Of a stretch of DNA of 64,000 bases, positions 1-11,763 are shown one piece after another. Position 1 is the stretch's first letter; each line of letters begins with the position of its first letter. The notes below the pieces were generated by a model. It did no database searches, had not been told where the DNA came from, and saw only the letters and a program-made list of their open reading frames with translations. Position numbers and translations under genes: made by a program. The stretch spans positions 930,001-994,000 of the forward strand of contig JAWNGF010000005.1 of assembly GCA_037039685.1 (NCBI GenBank), in the 5' to 3' direction. This DNA comes from Ceratobasidium sp. AG-K. Lineage: Eukaryota > Basidiomycota > Agaricomycetes > Cantharellales > Ceratobasidiaceae.

Positions 1-129
1 ATTGTTCTGAAGTATTCCGGGACAAGACGACAAGGGTACATTGACGCCACGTTCAATGACCTCCCAACTCTTGTCTCGTACTTCATTCAAAACTCGTCGA
101 AACGCCGGCAGAGCGATTTACGCGCTTGA
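1..129 (+). CDS. Possible 3' end of a gene truncated by the left edge
   Basis: Reading from base 1 gives 42 codons open to a TGA at 127-129, with the peptide GYIDATFNDLPTLVSYF inside. The composition looks protein-like, and CT-rich sequence resembling a fungal 3' UTR follows. No family is recognised. Because the frame is open at the window edge, an upstream start or exon boundary cannot be seen. It could be a chance open frame. Confidence 0.3.
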   Translation: MVLKYSGTRRQGYIDATFNDLPTLVSYFIQNSSKRRQSDLRA

Positions 130-3100
130 CGCTTTCGGCTCGTTCTCTTTCATTTCTCAACGCGCACCAGCCCCTATTCCTCTCTGCTTCCCTCATGTAT
201 CGACTCGGAAGGTCTGTACCAATACCTCTGTCTGCTCGCATATCATCTTTCTCCCGTATGTACACTAGATTACCACTGTTTCAACCCCGTACAGTATATC
301 ATTTGGAGTTTGTGTCTACTTGGTTAGAATTTCTAAATGACGTATAGACCGGCCTTGTGCTCCTGGCCTCCATGGCAAGCTCGGGGACCATTGTCCACGT
401 TACTTTCCATCATCACATCACTGTTTCGGTGATTGGCTCAGTTTCTCCAGAAACCAGCAACGATCCGAAACGCCGGTAGGAGCCGCAGGCTATATACCCT
501 CTCCCCTCAAATGGATAGATTCCAGCGAGAGCCAAAATCCTTGGGTTGAATGTAGGATCTCGTCGAGATTATCAAAAGAGTTACCAGAACTTGGGCAGCT
601 TGGACACATTTATGGTGTTCGTTATCAACCGCCTTCCCATGTATTGCCATCGCGCGAATTACTGGCACCCCTAGGCACAGCTGGTGGGTATTTCAGTCTA
701 GACCCAGTGTATATACTAAATATAAGTCGTTCAAATTTTGGATAGAATTATCGTGCGTCTTTTGCCGTGAATATCCCGAGCACGCGGTCCATCACTAGTT
801 GATATTGATCATTTTCATCATCGTTTGAATCCTAGTTATCCACTCCGGAGTCCCCAGGATACCAGTCTCTAGTCTTGTTAGGGATTCGATCACAAGACTT
901 CTTTGATATATGCCCGCGTTCGCTAATATCCTATCATTAAGCGCAATCATGCGCAGCAAGGGAGAGGCAGCCGCCACATATAATATGCTAGTCGCGCTTA
1001 CTTAGGGGTGGAACTAGATGTGTGTATAACTGCCACATTCAGAAAACCAGTTGCTCGCGTCTCATCAGGTTCCGCTTATCTTTTGGCTCTTGTTACCCAT
1101 ACCGGGCCACCCACCAGATTTGCGAGAGTGCCTGTAGCTTGCCGAAGCTGGCCGCCGATGACGGGCTATGCATAACGCGATGCTTGGAGGGCCGTGGTGG
1201 ATCTGCCGCGGGGAAGCCTAGACAAGCCAAAGATCTGTCAGCCTGTAGGTTCCGAATGTAATTCATTTGGTATCGCCCAGAGCTATCCGATGCAGATATG
1301 CACTTTCCTCAGCGCAGGATTTGACTCACGCTTTCAATTCTTGAGCATAAAGTAAGCATTTAACCGTTGGGAAAATCAGTAAAAGCAGATATTTCAGGCA
1401 ACCGGGACCGATCTACAAATCTCGATCCAACCGTTGCGACCTAGTGCATTGGTCTTAGCGTATTAATTTCTGCGCTCAGGACCAGTTATAGGCTACCTCT
1501 TTTGCGACATGTGCTCAGATGCGATCGCAGGCACTACCCGATCATGCCAGACAATCGAGCTTGAGGGGCTTCCTTAGACCTGATGGTCTGCTATGTAAGA
1601 AGTACCATTCTCCGAATTAGTCAAGTTCCAGAAGAAAACAGAGTTTTAAAGCGAGATGTTGCGTTGATTGATTCCTACACCCTAATTGTAATCACGTTGA
1701 CCCGGGAGCATGAGATGGGTCGTCATAACCGAGGTATAGCTGGCCTGAAATTTTGTTAGCAAATCACAAGGAGCGACCATCAGTATTGGGGAATATCGTA
1801 TCAGAATATGCCGCGCGCATGTACGAATGTTGTGATTACCACCACCCCATGCATTTGAACGTTTGACAGGTCATAGAATGTGGCTTGCATTCCAACAGGT
1901 GCCAGGCCAAGTGTGATATCCCGGCTTTGAATCCAAGTTCTGCAGTCTGTTCGCGTGTTCCCCAGCATGTGACATGACTGGAATCCACGCCCAGCCACGC
2001 TCACGACGCTCAGGTGTGATTCAGCTCGAAAAGATATATATCTTGATTGATGCCCCTCTTGCCGCCCATGATTTTGCGACGTTGATCCAAGCCCGAGCCA
2101 AACTTTTGCTCACACCGATGTCATTTTTGCGGCATTCGGGAGCTTCTAGATCGGCGTCAGGTATGCTAGCTGGCCGAGTCATACTACGGGGTGGCTTCTG
2201 TCTTAGCGCGGTCGGAGAATGCAGGGGACACTGTCCAGGCTGGTCATGGGAGCCGTTCGGGGATAGAAAATCCGGTATGATTATGGCGCGAGTTGTCTGT
2301 CTATGTGGTGCTCAGGATCTACAAAGTTAGGAACGCTTAATGGGTCCACTTTGACATTAGCGAGTCCATCGATAATCTTGTTTATCCTGAGGTTGTGAAT
2401 GTTATTGGTATCGAGCCCGAACAGCGCTGACGGCACTTGCGGATATTAACGATATTGGGGCATCTTTCGTTCGGGGACAACGGTCAGAAACGGGGACAAG
2501 ACAGGGTATTGGGTACATTTAAGCGGTGGTAGTGCGGAGCCACATCTGGTTCATTGTGGAATTATGAACAGATACGCTGCTCGGACCTCGTAATCAGAGT
2601 GCTCAAGGCACAAAGCAATATGGTCACTGAAGCCTTTTTGTTCGATGTATTCATCTGTTTGGATTTGGCCTTTGTTTGTCGCTCAAGGGAGGGTGTTGAC
2701 ACGTGACAGATAGTCCCTTTGACCATGAAGCAGCTGTGTTCAGTAGGCTTCCCCACAAACTGATATAACCTCTCAAGACCGTGTTCAACTGCTCTCCACT
2801 ACCAGTTTCCTGCTACGAAATTTCTCGCTATATTTGACGATTATTCTTAACTCTAATACCACTTACGACTCATATCCTTTTTGAAATTCGTACGTTTTGC
2901 CGGATCAGTGTCGCCAGGTAACTCACCTTGGGTCATTTATCCAGGCCTTCTGTGTTTTGAGCACTTTTCTAGCGTGTACGCTCCCTCTTCGTGCTTGAGT
3001 CTTCGCCAGCGAAACCTCGCCGCTTGCCAGTTCTACAGGGACTTATTTCCATTTTTATCTTATCGTGACGGTCATCTGTAAGTTGGACGTAAAAAGGTTG

Positions 3101-3145
3101 CATTCTTGGCTAATTACCCTTCCTGGACTAGATCTTTGCGCCAGA
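130..3145. other. Long region without a convincing gene
   Basis: The longest open frames here are under 120 codons, on both strands, with no recognisable motif and no chain of plausible splice sites joining them. From about 2760 to 3145 the sequence becomes pyrimidine-rich and probably holds the 5' UTR and promoter of the next gene. I see no tRNA, transposase or reverse transcriptase remnant. Confidence 0.5.
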
Positions 3146-5418
3146 ATGGGATTTATCGCACAAACGTTTGGAAGCTCGTTTTGGGCCTCGCACTCGGATC
3201 CTCACCAGTCATCGCCGGCCACTCGTGGGAGAAAGGTTCGGCCAAAGTCCAAACACTCCAAGGACAACAGTTGCTCCAGCATCCAAGCTCCGTCGGTGGC
3301 GAACGCTCCGCTGTTGGCCGGAGGAACAAATACTTACAAGAAACGTCGTCACGCCAGCCCGGATATTGGTTCGGGTCCGCAATACGCAAGCATGACTTCT
3401 GACCTCGGACGACCCTCGTATTCTTCGTCGGTAGCCTCCGATGAGCCCCTGATTCTACCAGCCTCGGACGGAAAAGGAAAGTCGACTGGGACCAACCCAA
3501 ACCAGTCGGCTTATGCCAATGGAACTTGGTCCAACACGCCTCAGCGTCCACCTCGCCTTCAAGCGCGGCCTCCTACCATCAACTCGCTCGATTCTTACGA
3601 ACGCTCCGAGCTTGTGCGGCGCTCCCGGAAGCTGGGGTCAATTTTGGGAGAAACACCTCGGCTGGTGGACGTCGAGGAGGAACTTGGAGCAGCGGAAACG
3701 TTGGACAGGCTGGAGGGGAGAGACACGTCGGCCCGAATTCAACCAAGCCTGGCACTCCTAGCGGGAGGCCAAACTACCGCCGCAGCCTTACTCTCGACAG
3801 TATCTCTATTGATCCCAGTCTGACCCCCTCTAGGCCTTCTCCTGGTTCTCGCCACTCATTTCTCCTCAACGATGAAAATTCCTCCGGTACACCACGCCGT
3901 GTGCATCACAGCTCAGGGCCAAGCCAAAAGTTTGGTCGCTCTCGCTCCAGTGCTCGACGCCCACCAGTCCTACGGCTTTCGGCGACCCCAACCAACGAAA
4001 CTTCCCATCCTTACTTTGGCCGAAGGCACTCATCAGATCTTTCGGTCAGAAGGGGCAGCTCTCTAGGCAGCCTCGATATGAACATGGCCATCGAAAGTGT
4101 GTCTGACGTTTCTGCGGCCAAAGCACCTAGCTTTGATGGGAGCAGTCTCGGCTCCAGCACGATGCCGACATTTGCTCGGCCAAGGTCTCCATCCTCGTTC
4201 CTGGACAATGCGTCCTTATCGTCGAAGATTAGCCTGAGTGACTCTTTGGTCAATTTTGGTGTGGGCGTGCCTGGTCGTTCGATGACCCTCGACATGTCTC
4301 TACCCCCAAGCCCTACCACTCCCTTGACCCCTCTGCTCTCCCAAGCGGAAGATGCCCGCCGAAAAATGCGCAAGCTCGCTCGGCACCTCGGAGAATCAGT
4401 ACCAGCTGATCTCGTTCTGGGCATCGCTGGCGCGCGCCGCGCGGCTCACGATCACCTCGGTGATGAAGCTGCCCCCCAATTCCTTCAAGTGCCTCCAAGA
4501 ACTCGGACCTCCAAGGCAAAGATTGCCAGCACCTCGCAAGTTCCCTTTTCGCTTGGCCAGCCACCGCTTGGCCACCGCAAAGCACAGTCGGTATGGAAGG
4601 ACATGGGCGAGGAAGCCCCGTTGCCATCCCGCTTGATGTTGCGCCGGGCTTCGTCTGCAGAGCAACTACGTATTGAGACCCCGACAACGCCACAGATGAC
4701 GGCCGATGAAAAGGCGCGCAATGTACGTCGTGCGATCAAAATGTTGCAGGTATGTACTCCTTTGATACAGTCAAGCCCCGTGTCTCATGGCTTGTGGCTT
4801 TAGTTGTTTGGCGCGCCGCCCCCCAACGAGTTATATACCAACACCAAGTCGCACTCTCTGGACTTGCCTTCCGGCTCCAAGTTTGCCAGCTCATCGTTGC
4901 CTCCCCCGGACCAACGGGCGTCTATAAATAGTCTTAGGGATTTGGCATATATTTTGGACCACGTGAGTACTCTAGGACGATGCTTGTGACACTTTGTGCT
5001 CAATATTTGTTAGGACAATCGGAATTCGCTCCTGGTCCTCATTGGCGACATGGAACCCGAGATGGACGAAGATCCTACTGTTTCACCTTTTGCCGACGTA
5101 TTTGAGAGCAAACCAGGCTCCCCACCCCAAAGCGAAGAGGAGCCTTTCCAAGCCAGACGTGCTCGCGCAAACCGATTGGCCAAGTTCTTTGGTGTTACCT
5201 ACCGCGACCTGTTCGACGCAGTCTGTGCAGAAGATACCACACTTTTCAATAACCCCAGCGAAAATGCTACATCGAGTACAACCAGCCACCCAGCGTTGCA
5301 GTACCTCCCACAGCCCCCGCAGGGAAGCGAGGTCATGACCAACAACGGATCCAAGTGGGTCGAGCCAAAGAGCGTCGATGAAGTCTTGGATCGGCTCCGA
5401 GCGATGAAGTCGCGCTAG
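3146..5418 (+). CDS. Uncharacterised Ser/Pro-rich fungal protein
   Basis: The likely start is the ATG at 3146 (MGFIAQTFGSS). The N-terminal half is low-complexity and Ser/Pro/Arg-rich, with basic patches typical of disordered phosphoproteins. The C-terminal half has a more ordered block (DARRKMRKLARHLGE, then ARNVRRAIKMLQ), followed by FASSSLPPPDQRASINSLRD and a final segment with RANRLAKFFGVTYRDLFDAV. Clear introns lie at 4750-4803 and 4963-5013; the last exon, 5014-5418, ends in TAG. Between about 3671 and 3747 the frame changes: RRSRKLGSILGETPRL reads in one frame, PGTPSGRPNYRRSLTLDS in another. A 77-nt intron 3671-3747 (GT...AAG) would join them in phase and give about 696 aa, but its donor is poor, so a 1-nt indel is an alternative. 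The function is unknown. The exons after 3748 are well supported; the first junction is not. Confidence 0.7.
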
Positions 5419-5891
5419 AACCGCGATGATCCTTTTACCTGATACGTCGCTTTACGCCCTCATGATCCTTTCACGCTTGTTTCTCGTTGTACCGCTGGGA
5501 CCATTTGTTCTTCACTCTTTTATTCGGATACTGTTTCTTGTTTCGGACTTTCTTCCTTTGTGCTTGTTTGTTGCTGGACAACCCGGATAATGACTCGAAG
5601 TGTATTCAATATCTTTATCTATATACGACCCCGCCTCCAATATGTTCGATTCGATCAGTCACGTTTGTTCAATTTGTGTGTCCTTGTGACTTGGACAGCG
5701 CACGAGTTTCTTGATTAGTCGAATGGCCCGCCCACGGCCCGCCAACTTGCGAGAACCACGAGTGTTCGGGCCATGTCTATGCGGGGCTAAATGCACTCAT
5801 TATAGTTCCGCCAAGAATCCATTAATACCTGCTGGAGCGGAGCTTTAAACTCCTGCACTGGTGCCGCTCGTTCCCGCCCTGTACGCCCCTC
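5419..5891. other. Intergenic, 3' UTR of the Ser/Pro-rich gene and 5' region of pectinesterase
   Basis: T/C-rich sequence directly follows the stop at 5418. No gene-like frame or RNA gene is seen. Upstream of the pectinesterase start there is no clear TATA box. Confidence 0.5.
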
Positions 5892-7536
5892 ATGCTCTCG
5901 AAATTCGTGCTCGCAGCCATCTTGGCGGCCAATGTCGACGGATTTTCGTCGAAACATTTGCGTTGCCAGACGATCGAACCTGCGCCTGCTTCAGCTTTGA
6001 GTGGTTGTCCCAAAGGAACTGTCTACGTTTCGGCGACCGATAAACGAGCCAAGTATCAGAGTGTGCAGGACGCAGTGCTAGCCATGTGAGACCCGTTTCA
6101 CACTATCCATGTTAGCGCTTCTTATTCGACTTTTTTAGTGGAAATAAACCCGGTAATGCCCATATCTTGGTTGGACAAGGACGATACTTTGGACTAGTGA
6201 ACGTGACACGTCAATGGCCTCTAACGATCCTGGTAAGTTCCCAACGGAATTGTCGGGTATATGCGCAATTCACAGTTGCACCCCAGGGCCAAGTCATCGA
6301 TTCCAACTCGACAACCAACATCGTCGAAGTGTGGAATAACATTGCTGTCAAAACAGGTGTGCACATCCGCAATCGGTCGAAACTTGATTTTGAACCCCGC
6401 GCAGGACAAGACAACGCAGTTACACCCGCGCTCATTGTGGCACCGTCTTGGAATGCTTCGCTCATAGGTTCCGGACCTACGGGTGCACCGTTACAGCCGT
6501 TGTTTGGGTCCCCAGATTTTAAAGCGTACAATATGGATTTTAACAATCTTGCAGTGTGTTGTTTTGTTGAAGGGTGTGGCGCGAGCTGATTTGTTTCATA
6601 AGCGAATCAATCAGTCGGGCCAGCGCTGGCTACGGATATATCGTATGCCAAGGCCTCGTTTTATGGGTGCAACTTTGCGAGTTACCAAGATACATGGTAC
6701 ACGGGGCGAAATGGGAGCACGTACGTTATAGGGGGAACCGTCTATGGACAAACAGATTGTCAGTCACCCGTTGACAAGTCGGAAGTATACTAACCTGTGG
6801 CTCCAGATCTATTTGGATTCGGGACAGCGTAAGTGGTCGTCCAGATCGCTGGTCTCCATCTCACAGATTGGCGCGCAGCTGGTTTGAAAACGTTACCCTC
6901 GCGAACCGTGCGTGTGGGGGCGGGATCACGGCTTGGAAGGGCACCAATGAGACAGATGGTACGTGAGCGTTTGATTGATAAATTGGTACGGTCGCTCATC
7001 TCGGGGCAGCTCCGGGTAACCATTATGGTGTCTACGTCGCCAACTCCCGTATCATCCGGGTGAGTGAATTGCCTAACTATATACGCACATCTCATATCCC
7101 AATCAAAAAGTCCCCCGACGCAAATGCGACCACCGTCACCGATGGTAAATGTTATCTAGGCAAGTCCGAGATCTGGCCATGCGTCAACCACTAACGATCA
7201 CGTAATAGGCCGCCCATGGAACGATCTGGCAACTTCGGTGTTTATAAACACGACGATGGACAAGTCGGTAAACCTTCAAGGATTCACGCCTTGGGGAGGG
7301 GCTCGTCCGGATATTTTAAATACTACATTTTATGCCGAGTACAATTCGAGTGGTACGTGCTCCTACGTAACTTTAGCGCCGCGTTGGCTCATGGATGACA
7401 CTCAGGTGCCGGATATGACGCATCGAAGCGCCTGCCAGCTGAGCATATATTGACGGCGGAAGAGGCTCAAGGTATTACTGTTGAAAAAGTGTTTAATGGG
7501 AAGCCGCATTGGGTAGACTGGTCCTATCGACCATAA
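5892..7536 (+). CDS. Secreted pectin methylesterase (carbohydrate esterase family 8)
   Basis: Eleven exons (5892-6085, 6139-6232, 6287-6356, 6405-6557, 6603-6758, 6807-6828, 6879-6958, 7010-7059, 7111-7159, 7209-7352, 7406-7536) close in frame to 380 aa. The enzyme removes methyl esters from cell-wall pectin outside the cell, which opens the polymer to pectinases. The N-terminus (MLSKFVLAAILAANVDG) is a signal peptide. Family signatures are clear: VQDAV near the start, GSGPTGAPL, then the catalytic blocks ASYQDTWYTG and GQTDYLFGFGTA, whose aspartates are the acid/base and nucleophile of the family, and LGRPWND with the substrate-binding Arg/Trp. The DY of the nucleophile block is assembled across the 6759-6806 intron. 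The intron at 7160-7208 starts with GC instead of GT. The donor after exon 4 is the weakest junction. The gene appears intact and suggests a plant-associated lifestyle. Confidence 0.92.
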
Positions 7537-7811
7537 AACTTTATCTGTGTACAAACTTCAAGTTGCGCAATATAATGAACGAATCCTAGTCAACTTATCA
7601 AGCATCCTTCTTGCACCGAGTCCCGGATTGTTTGTTTACCGGGCCTTCCAACACGTGATGAGTAAACAGATTAATTTGCAATTATGCGGTTTGTGTATGG
7701 TCTCAGGCTGGTTTAAACTGGCGCATGTCAGAATCTCCCCCGAGTTCTCCTCCCTCCTCTCGTCACCGTCAAACCGTAACACTCTCAATCAAACTTGATA
7801 TAACAATCAAG

Positions 7812-9146
7812 ATGTCCAAGGACGCTGAAAACACCGTTGAAGAGACCTCGACCACTCGCAGGAGTACGAGAATTGCGAGTCAACCCAAACCCCCTTCGAC
7901 GGCGGCTCCGCCCAAGGAGAAGAAGCCCCGTGGCAAGAAGCGTACTACTGACGATAGCGCCGAGGAAGAGGCTCCTGCAGAGGGTGCTGAGGACGAAGAG
8001 ACGCCCGCATCGAAGAAGGTGAGGACAGCAAACTGTCGACGTCAGCCCGACGCTGACTTGTCATATTCAGGCAAAGCCTGCGTCCAAAGCCAAACCCGCG
8101 TCCAAGGCAAAGCCTGCGTCCAAGGCAGACAAGCCAGAATCTAAAACAGACAAGCCTGCGTCCAAGGCCAAGCCAGCGTCCAAGGGCAAACCCGCTTCCA
8201 AAGCTAAGCCTGCCTCCAAGGCAAAGGCTGCTGAAGGCGAGGCATCTGGAGCTGCTACTGCGGCGGCTGATACGATCATGGAGGAGCCCGAGGTGAGTAA
8301 TTGTTTGAATGTGTATTGTTGGCGCTCTAATCGTCTGTCTAGGAGACTGCCAACGCCGAGGGCGATGCAAAGCCCGCTGAAACTGCACCAGCGCCAGCTG
8401 AGCCTGCTCCTGAGCCCGAGGCCGTAAAGGAGCCCGAGCCAGCAAAGGAAGCAGAGCCTGCAGAGGCCACCAAGGAGGCAGAGGCCAAGGAAGAGGCTGC
8501 TGCCGAGGCGCCCGCAGATGCCCCTTCGACTTCGACCAAGCAGCTCGAGATTGGTGACGTCCTTCCCAACATTACTCTGTCCAACAACAAGGGCGAGGAC
8601 GTCGAGATTGGCTCGCTTGCCAAGGAACAGGGTGTCGTGTTCTTCCTCGTTCCCAAGGCCAACACTCGTACGTTTAATTGCGATTTTTCTCGATCATTCA
8701 CTGATTTGAGTATTTTTAGCTGGATGCACCACTCAGGCCTGTGGGTTCCGCGACATTAACCAGGATTTCACTGGTCTCGATTATGCCGTTTACTGCGTCA
8801 GCGCCGACAGCGCCAAGGTGCAGACTGGGTGGCAAACCAAGGTATGCACACTAGTCTCGATTTATTATCGCCGATATTGATTTAATTCTTAGCACACACT
8901 GCCATACCCTCTCTTGTCCGATACCAAGCGCACTTTGATTGGCCTCCTTGGTGCTGCATCTGGAACGAGCACCAAGCGCAGCCACTTTATCTTTGAAAAG
9001 GGCACCGGCAAGCTCGTCGACAAGCAAATCGGAGTCAAGCCCGCTGACAGGTAAGAATTATTACTTGATATATCTTCAGATACTAACCGAATTGCAGCCC
9101 CAAGACCGCCTTGGAGTTTGTCAAGAAGCATACCAGCTCGTCTTAA
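7812..9146 (+). CDS. Dot5/PrxQ-type nuclear thiol peroxidase with H1-like Lys-rich N-terminal extension
   Basis: Six exons (7812-8018, 8071-8292, 8343-8667, 8720-8841, 8893-9050, 9098-9146) give 360 aa. The C-terminal half is an AhpC-TSA peroxiredoxin of the bacterioferritin-comigratory (PrxQ) class: it reduces peroxides using thioredoxin. The block PKANTPGCTTQACGFRD holds the peroxidatic Cys and a second Cys four residues on (C-x4-C), the usual atypical 2-Cys arrangement. LEIGDVLPNITL begins the domain, and SDTKRTLIGLLGA and RSHFIFEKGTGKLVDKQ follow. The first 170 residues or so are unlike a peroxidase: an acidic/basic start with RRSTRIA and an AT-hook-like KKPRGKKR, then about eight copies of a KPASKA-type repeat, then Glu/Pro/Ala-rich linker. 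Yeast Dot5 is nuclear and linked to telomeric silencing, and the basic tail here also suggests chromatin. The catalytic domain is certain; the role of the tail is inferred. Confidence 0.93.
8071..8230 (+). repeat. Tandem KPASK-coding repeat
   Basis: Short units of about 18 nt encoding (A/G)KPASK recur roughly eight times within exon 2 of the thiol peroxidase gene, with some copies altered (DKPESKT, DKPASK). The repeat begins right at the exon boundary. The peptide resembles the Lys/Pro/Ala/Ser tails of linker histone H1. Confidence 0.85.
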
Positions 9147-9888
9147 CGATCTTTGAACGTTGTGCCTCCTCTGTGTATATAAATCTTGTGCAGTTTGTAT
9201 GCTTGTAACCTGGGCTTATAGTGTACTGTTCCTGTGAAGTGTGTACAGTACGTATATATGATCCAATTGATTTTTTCCCCTAAACTCAATCCCATCCTTA
9301 TGACCAAAAAGGGGCTCCGATTCGGATTAATTTTTTGGCAAATAGATGAGCACTCGCATGAGATCAGAATTCTACATAGAACGAGGGTGCCCATGGAACG
9401 GCATCTGGTTTGTGGAGCATCATTCGTGGCACAGTGGCGTTGGAGCTGGCAAAAACCAGCAGGCGCTGGTATGACTCATCCAAATGTCTGAATTCATCAC
9501 GTGTGTCCAGGACACTCGCTCTTACCCACCAGCTCTATTTTTATCCGCGCTGGAACACGGATTGATCGTATCGCACACGGACAACATGAATTGCGCCCTA
9601 TCCGAATGGATGATCAGTTCAAACGACTTACCCGCCGCCTGTTGGCCCGGGATGCCCGCCCGGCTCGCTCGATTAACTCAACCCCCCAAACTGCTGGCCA
9701 AAAGACAGTAATTGATTATACGGGACCACCTCTAATGGCAGTTGGGCATCCAATTTAGGACCTCGACAATGACCATGTTCCAACGGTCAGCTCGCTTGCT
9801 GTCCGAGTATGCCCGCGCCTGGTGTTGCCCGCCCGCGAATCAATCGTCCAGAAATAACTGCAAACGTTTATCTGAATGTTGAACGAGT
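9147..9888. other. Intergenic
   Basis: Sequence between the peroxidase stop and the promoter of the next gene. Small open frames are present on both strands but none shows motifs or splice continuity. No RNA gene is seen. Confidence 0.5.
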
Positions 9889-9893
9889 CTTGG

Positions 9894-9902
9894 CTATATA
9901 AC
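9894..9902 (+). promoter_or_regulatory. Likely TATA box of the secreted Cys-rich gene
   Basis: The sequence CTATATAAC lies about 75 nt upstream of the ATG at 9974, a normal distance for a fungal TATA element followed by a short leader. Assigned by sequence and position only. Confidence 0.45.
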
Positions 9903-9973
9903 GCTTGGCAGTTGGACGGCATTCAATCATCAACCGAACAGTTTATTACTTCTTAAGCAATACCATCAGCAAC

Positions 9974-10545
9974 ATGTTCTCTGTCATCTCTTTCATCGCC
10001 CTCGCCTTTGTTGCCGCCTTGGGCGTGCAAGCCGAGACTCACACTGTCATTTTTGACAACCGATGCGGATATGGAACTGTGAGCCACTCGCCTATGTCTA
10101 TTAATATTTCTAACTCGCCACAGCCCACTTTGATCCAAGGCGGGCGTGTCCTATCCACCGGCGGAGCCTACACTAGCAATGGGCCCCTCACCGCGGCCAT
10201 CGCCTACCTCCAAACCGGCGCCTGTGGATTCAACGGCGAAAACTGCTCGCTCCTCGAAACCACACTCGTGAACCCTACGTGCGCAGGGTGTGGCTCAAGC
10301 ACCGACGTCTCGCTCATTCCCCCGCACAAGTTTTCCGTCACGACCGGATTCGGATACTACAACGGCTGCGACGGAGTCGGAAACGACTGTACTTCGGCGA
10401 GCTGCTGCCCCAATGGTGCCTTTTGCACGCCCACGGATTACCAGTCCCAGCGCCAGTGCCAGGCCAACAATGTGAGTCGTACGATCGAGGCGCGGCTGTG
10501 ACTCACGATGCACAGGTCAACTTGGCGATTACGTTCTGTCTGTAG
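9974..10545 (+). CDS. Small secreted Cys-rich glycopeptide/thaumatin-like protein
   Basis: Three exons (9974-10078, 10124-10471, 10516-10545) give 160 aa. The N-terminus MFSVISFIALAFVAALGVQA is a strong signal peptide with a probable cleavage after VQA. The mature part opens with THTVIFDNRCGYGTP and carries GGRVLSTGGAY, NGENCSLLETTLVNPTCAGCG, DVSLIPPHKF and GYYNGCDGVGNDC; at least ten cysteines suggest several disulfides. These blocks match basidiomycete secreted proteins often called glycopeptides and distantly resemble thaumatin-like folds. The first intron is 45 nt with no stop, so it can be misread as coding, but splicing gives the family sequence CGYGTPTLIQGG. The last exon contributes only VNLAITFCL. 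The role is unknown; such proteins are secreted at the hyphal surface and are candidate effectors or wall proteins. Confidence 0.85.
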
Positions 10546-11012
10546 AGGAAGCCACATACAGTTGCTGGGTGTCGTAAACCTCTCGACGCGGTGCTTGCTT
10601 CGGTGGTTTGGGGATGTAGTAGTTTTGCCGATCGAATATATATTTGTCCCACTTCGATTATTCTTGTGTGATTCGGTTACGTTTGGCATGATTCTTCCGA
10701 GGCGTAGATAACTATGCGCTCCGAGGCGTGGATGGTTCGCTCGCGGTATTATCGCTCTGGAGAGTTCAGGTACAAATTCATGACATTTTTTGGTTGCGTG
10801 TCTACGCTACAGAATTATTAGAATCTAACTTTTGTATGGTATGAGTCCAATCCGGGTATGCTGAATGAGTGGGAGGGATACATGAGAGTGTTGTACAGCG
10901 TGTATGAGTAGAGAATGAATGTCCGTGCGTGTATGAGTGAGAGAGAGAGGATGTGTCCATGAGTCACCCTGCCGCGAAAGATACGAATGCCCAAGGAAAT
11001 TATACGAGTCAA
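10546..11012. other. Intergenic between convergent genes
   Basis: 3' ends of the secreted-protein gene (plus) and the cyclin gene (minus) face each other. The stretch around 10860-10960 is rich in GTATGAGT/GAGAGA simple sequence. No gene is seen. Confidence 0.5.
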
Positions 11013-11763
11013 TTAGTTGGACCCAGGCCCGTTGAGCCACAGTCTCCAGTCGAGCGCCTCGCCCAATGCGCGCTCGCATCGTCCGACTTCTAGGGCGTCA
11101 AGACCACTAACGCCCGCCCAAGTCTTGTTTGTGTATGTCCGATCAAGCAAGAACTTGGAGCCCAGGATAATGGCAGCGAGGTACACCCGGCGCGGATCGC
11201 AGAGCGGTGAATCGGTATCGGCCTCGACGGCCGCCTGGATCTCGGGGGCCGCACGCTCGATGTAGGCAATCGCCGCGCGGATGACGGGCGCCGATGTGTG
11301 CGACCTGCGCAGGAGCTCGACGATGAACCAGTGCATGATGTGGGGTGCGATGACTGGGACTGGGGTTGGCGAGGCAGGCGGTGTCGGAAGGTGCGAAGCT
11401 GGCGAAGGGCTTCGAGCGCGGGAAGCCATAGATGGGTTATAGATGGATGCAAGAAGGGCGAGCGAATCCTCTGTGCAAAAGGTCAGTGGTTGCCTAATGG
11501 GAAGAATGGAAGTGCTTACCGATGAGTCCTTCTGGATCTTGAACTGCAACTGGAGGTGGTTGCGAGGGACGTGCGGATCTCCCGTTATGGACTCTGCGCT
11601 GGTCGACTGGGGTAGAGAGTACGACTTGGCGCTCAGAGTGGGAGATGTCGTCTGTGACTTTTCGCGAGTGGTATGGTCGCCAGCGAGTCGCAGAGCCAGG
11701 GGTGGAAGGTTTGCGCGAGAGGTGGGAGCGCAGGGCGTCGTATGCAGTTGCAACGGCAAGCAT
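11013..11763 (-). CDS. PCL/Pho80-type cyclin
   Basis: Two exons on the minus strand (11763-11520 and 11470-11013) joined across a 49-nt intron give 233 aa. The junction restores DPEGLIEDSLALLASI. The core cyclin fold is visible: HIMHWFIVELLRRS, APVIRAAIAYIERAAPEI, RRVYLAAIILGSKFLLDRTY, TNKTWAGVSGL and the terminal EVGRCERALGEALDWRLW, which is diagnostic of the Pho80/Pcl cyclin family. Such cyclins bind Pho85-type kinases and act in nutrient signalling, the cell cycle and amino-acid response. The start MLAVATAYDALRSHL was chosen because upstream codons in the frame lack family character. Serine/proline-rich stretches before the cyclin box (RARSPSPASHLPTPPAS) are likely phosphorylation sites. 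Which Pcl type it is cannot be settled here. Confidence 0.88.

Noticed and set aside
11013..11759. Single 248-aa minus-strand frame as the full cyclin
   Set aside because: Its N-terminal part is read from the wrong frame; splicing 11520 to 11470 gives the family sequence DPEGLIEDSL.
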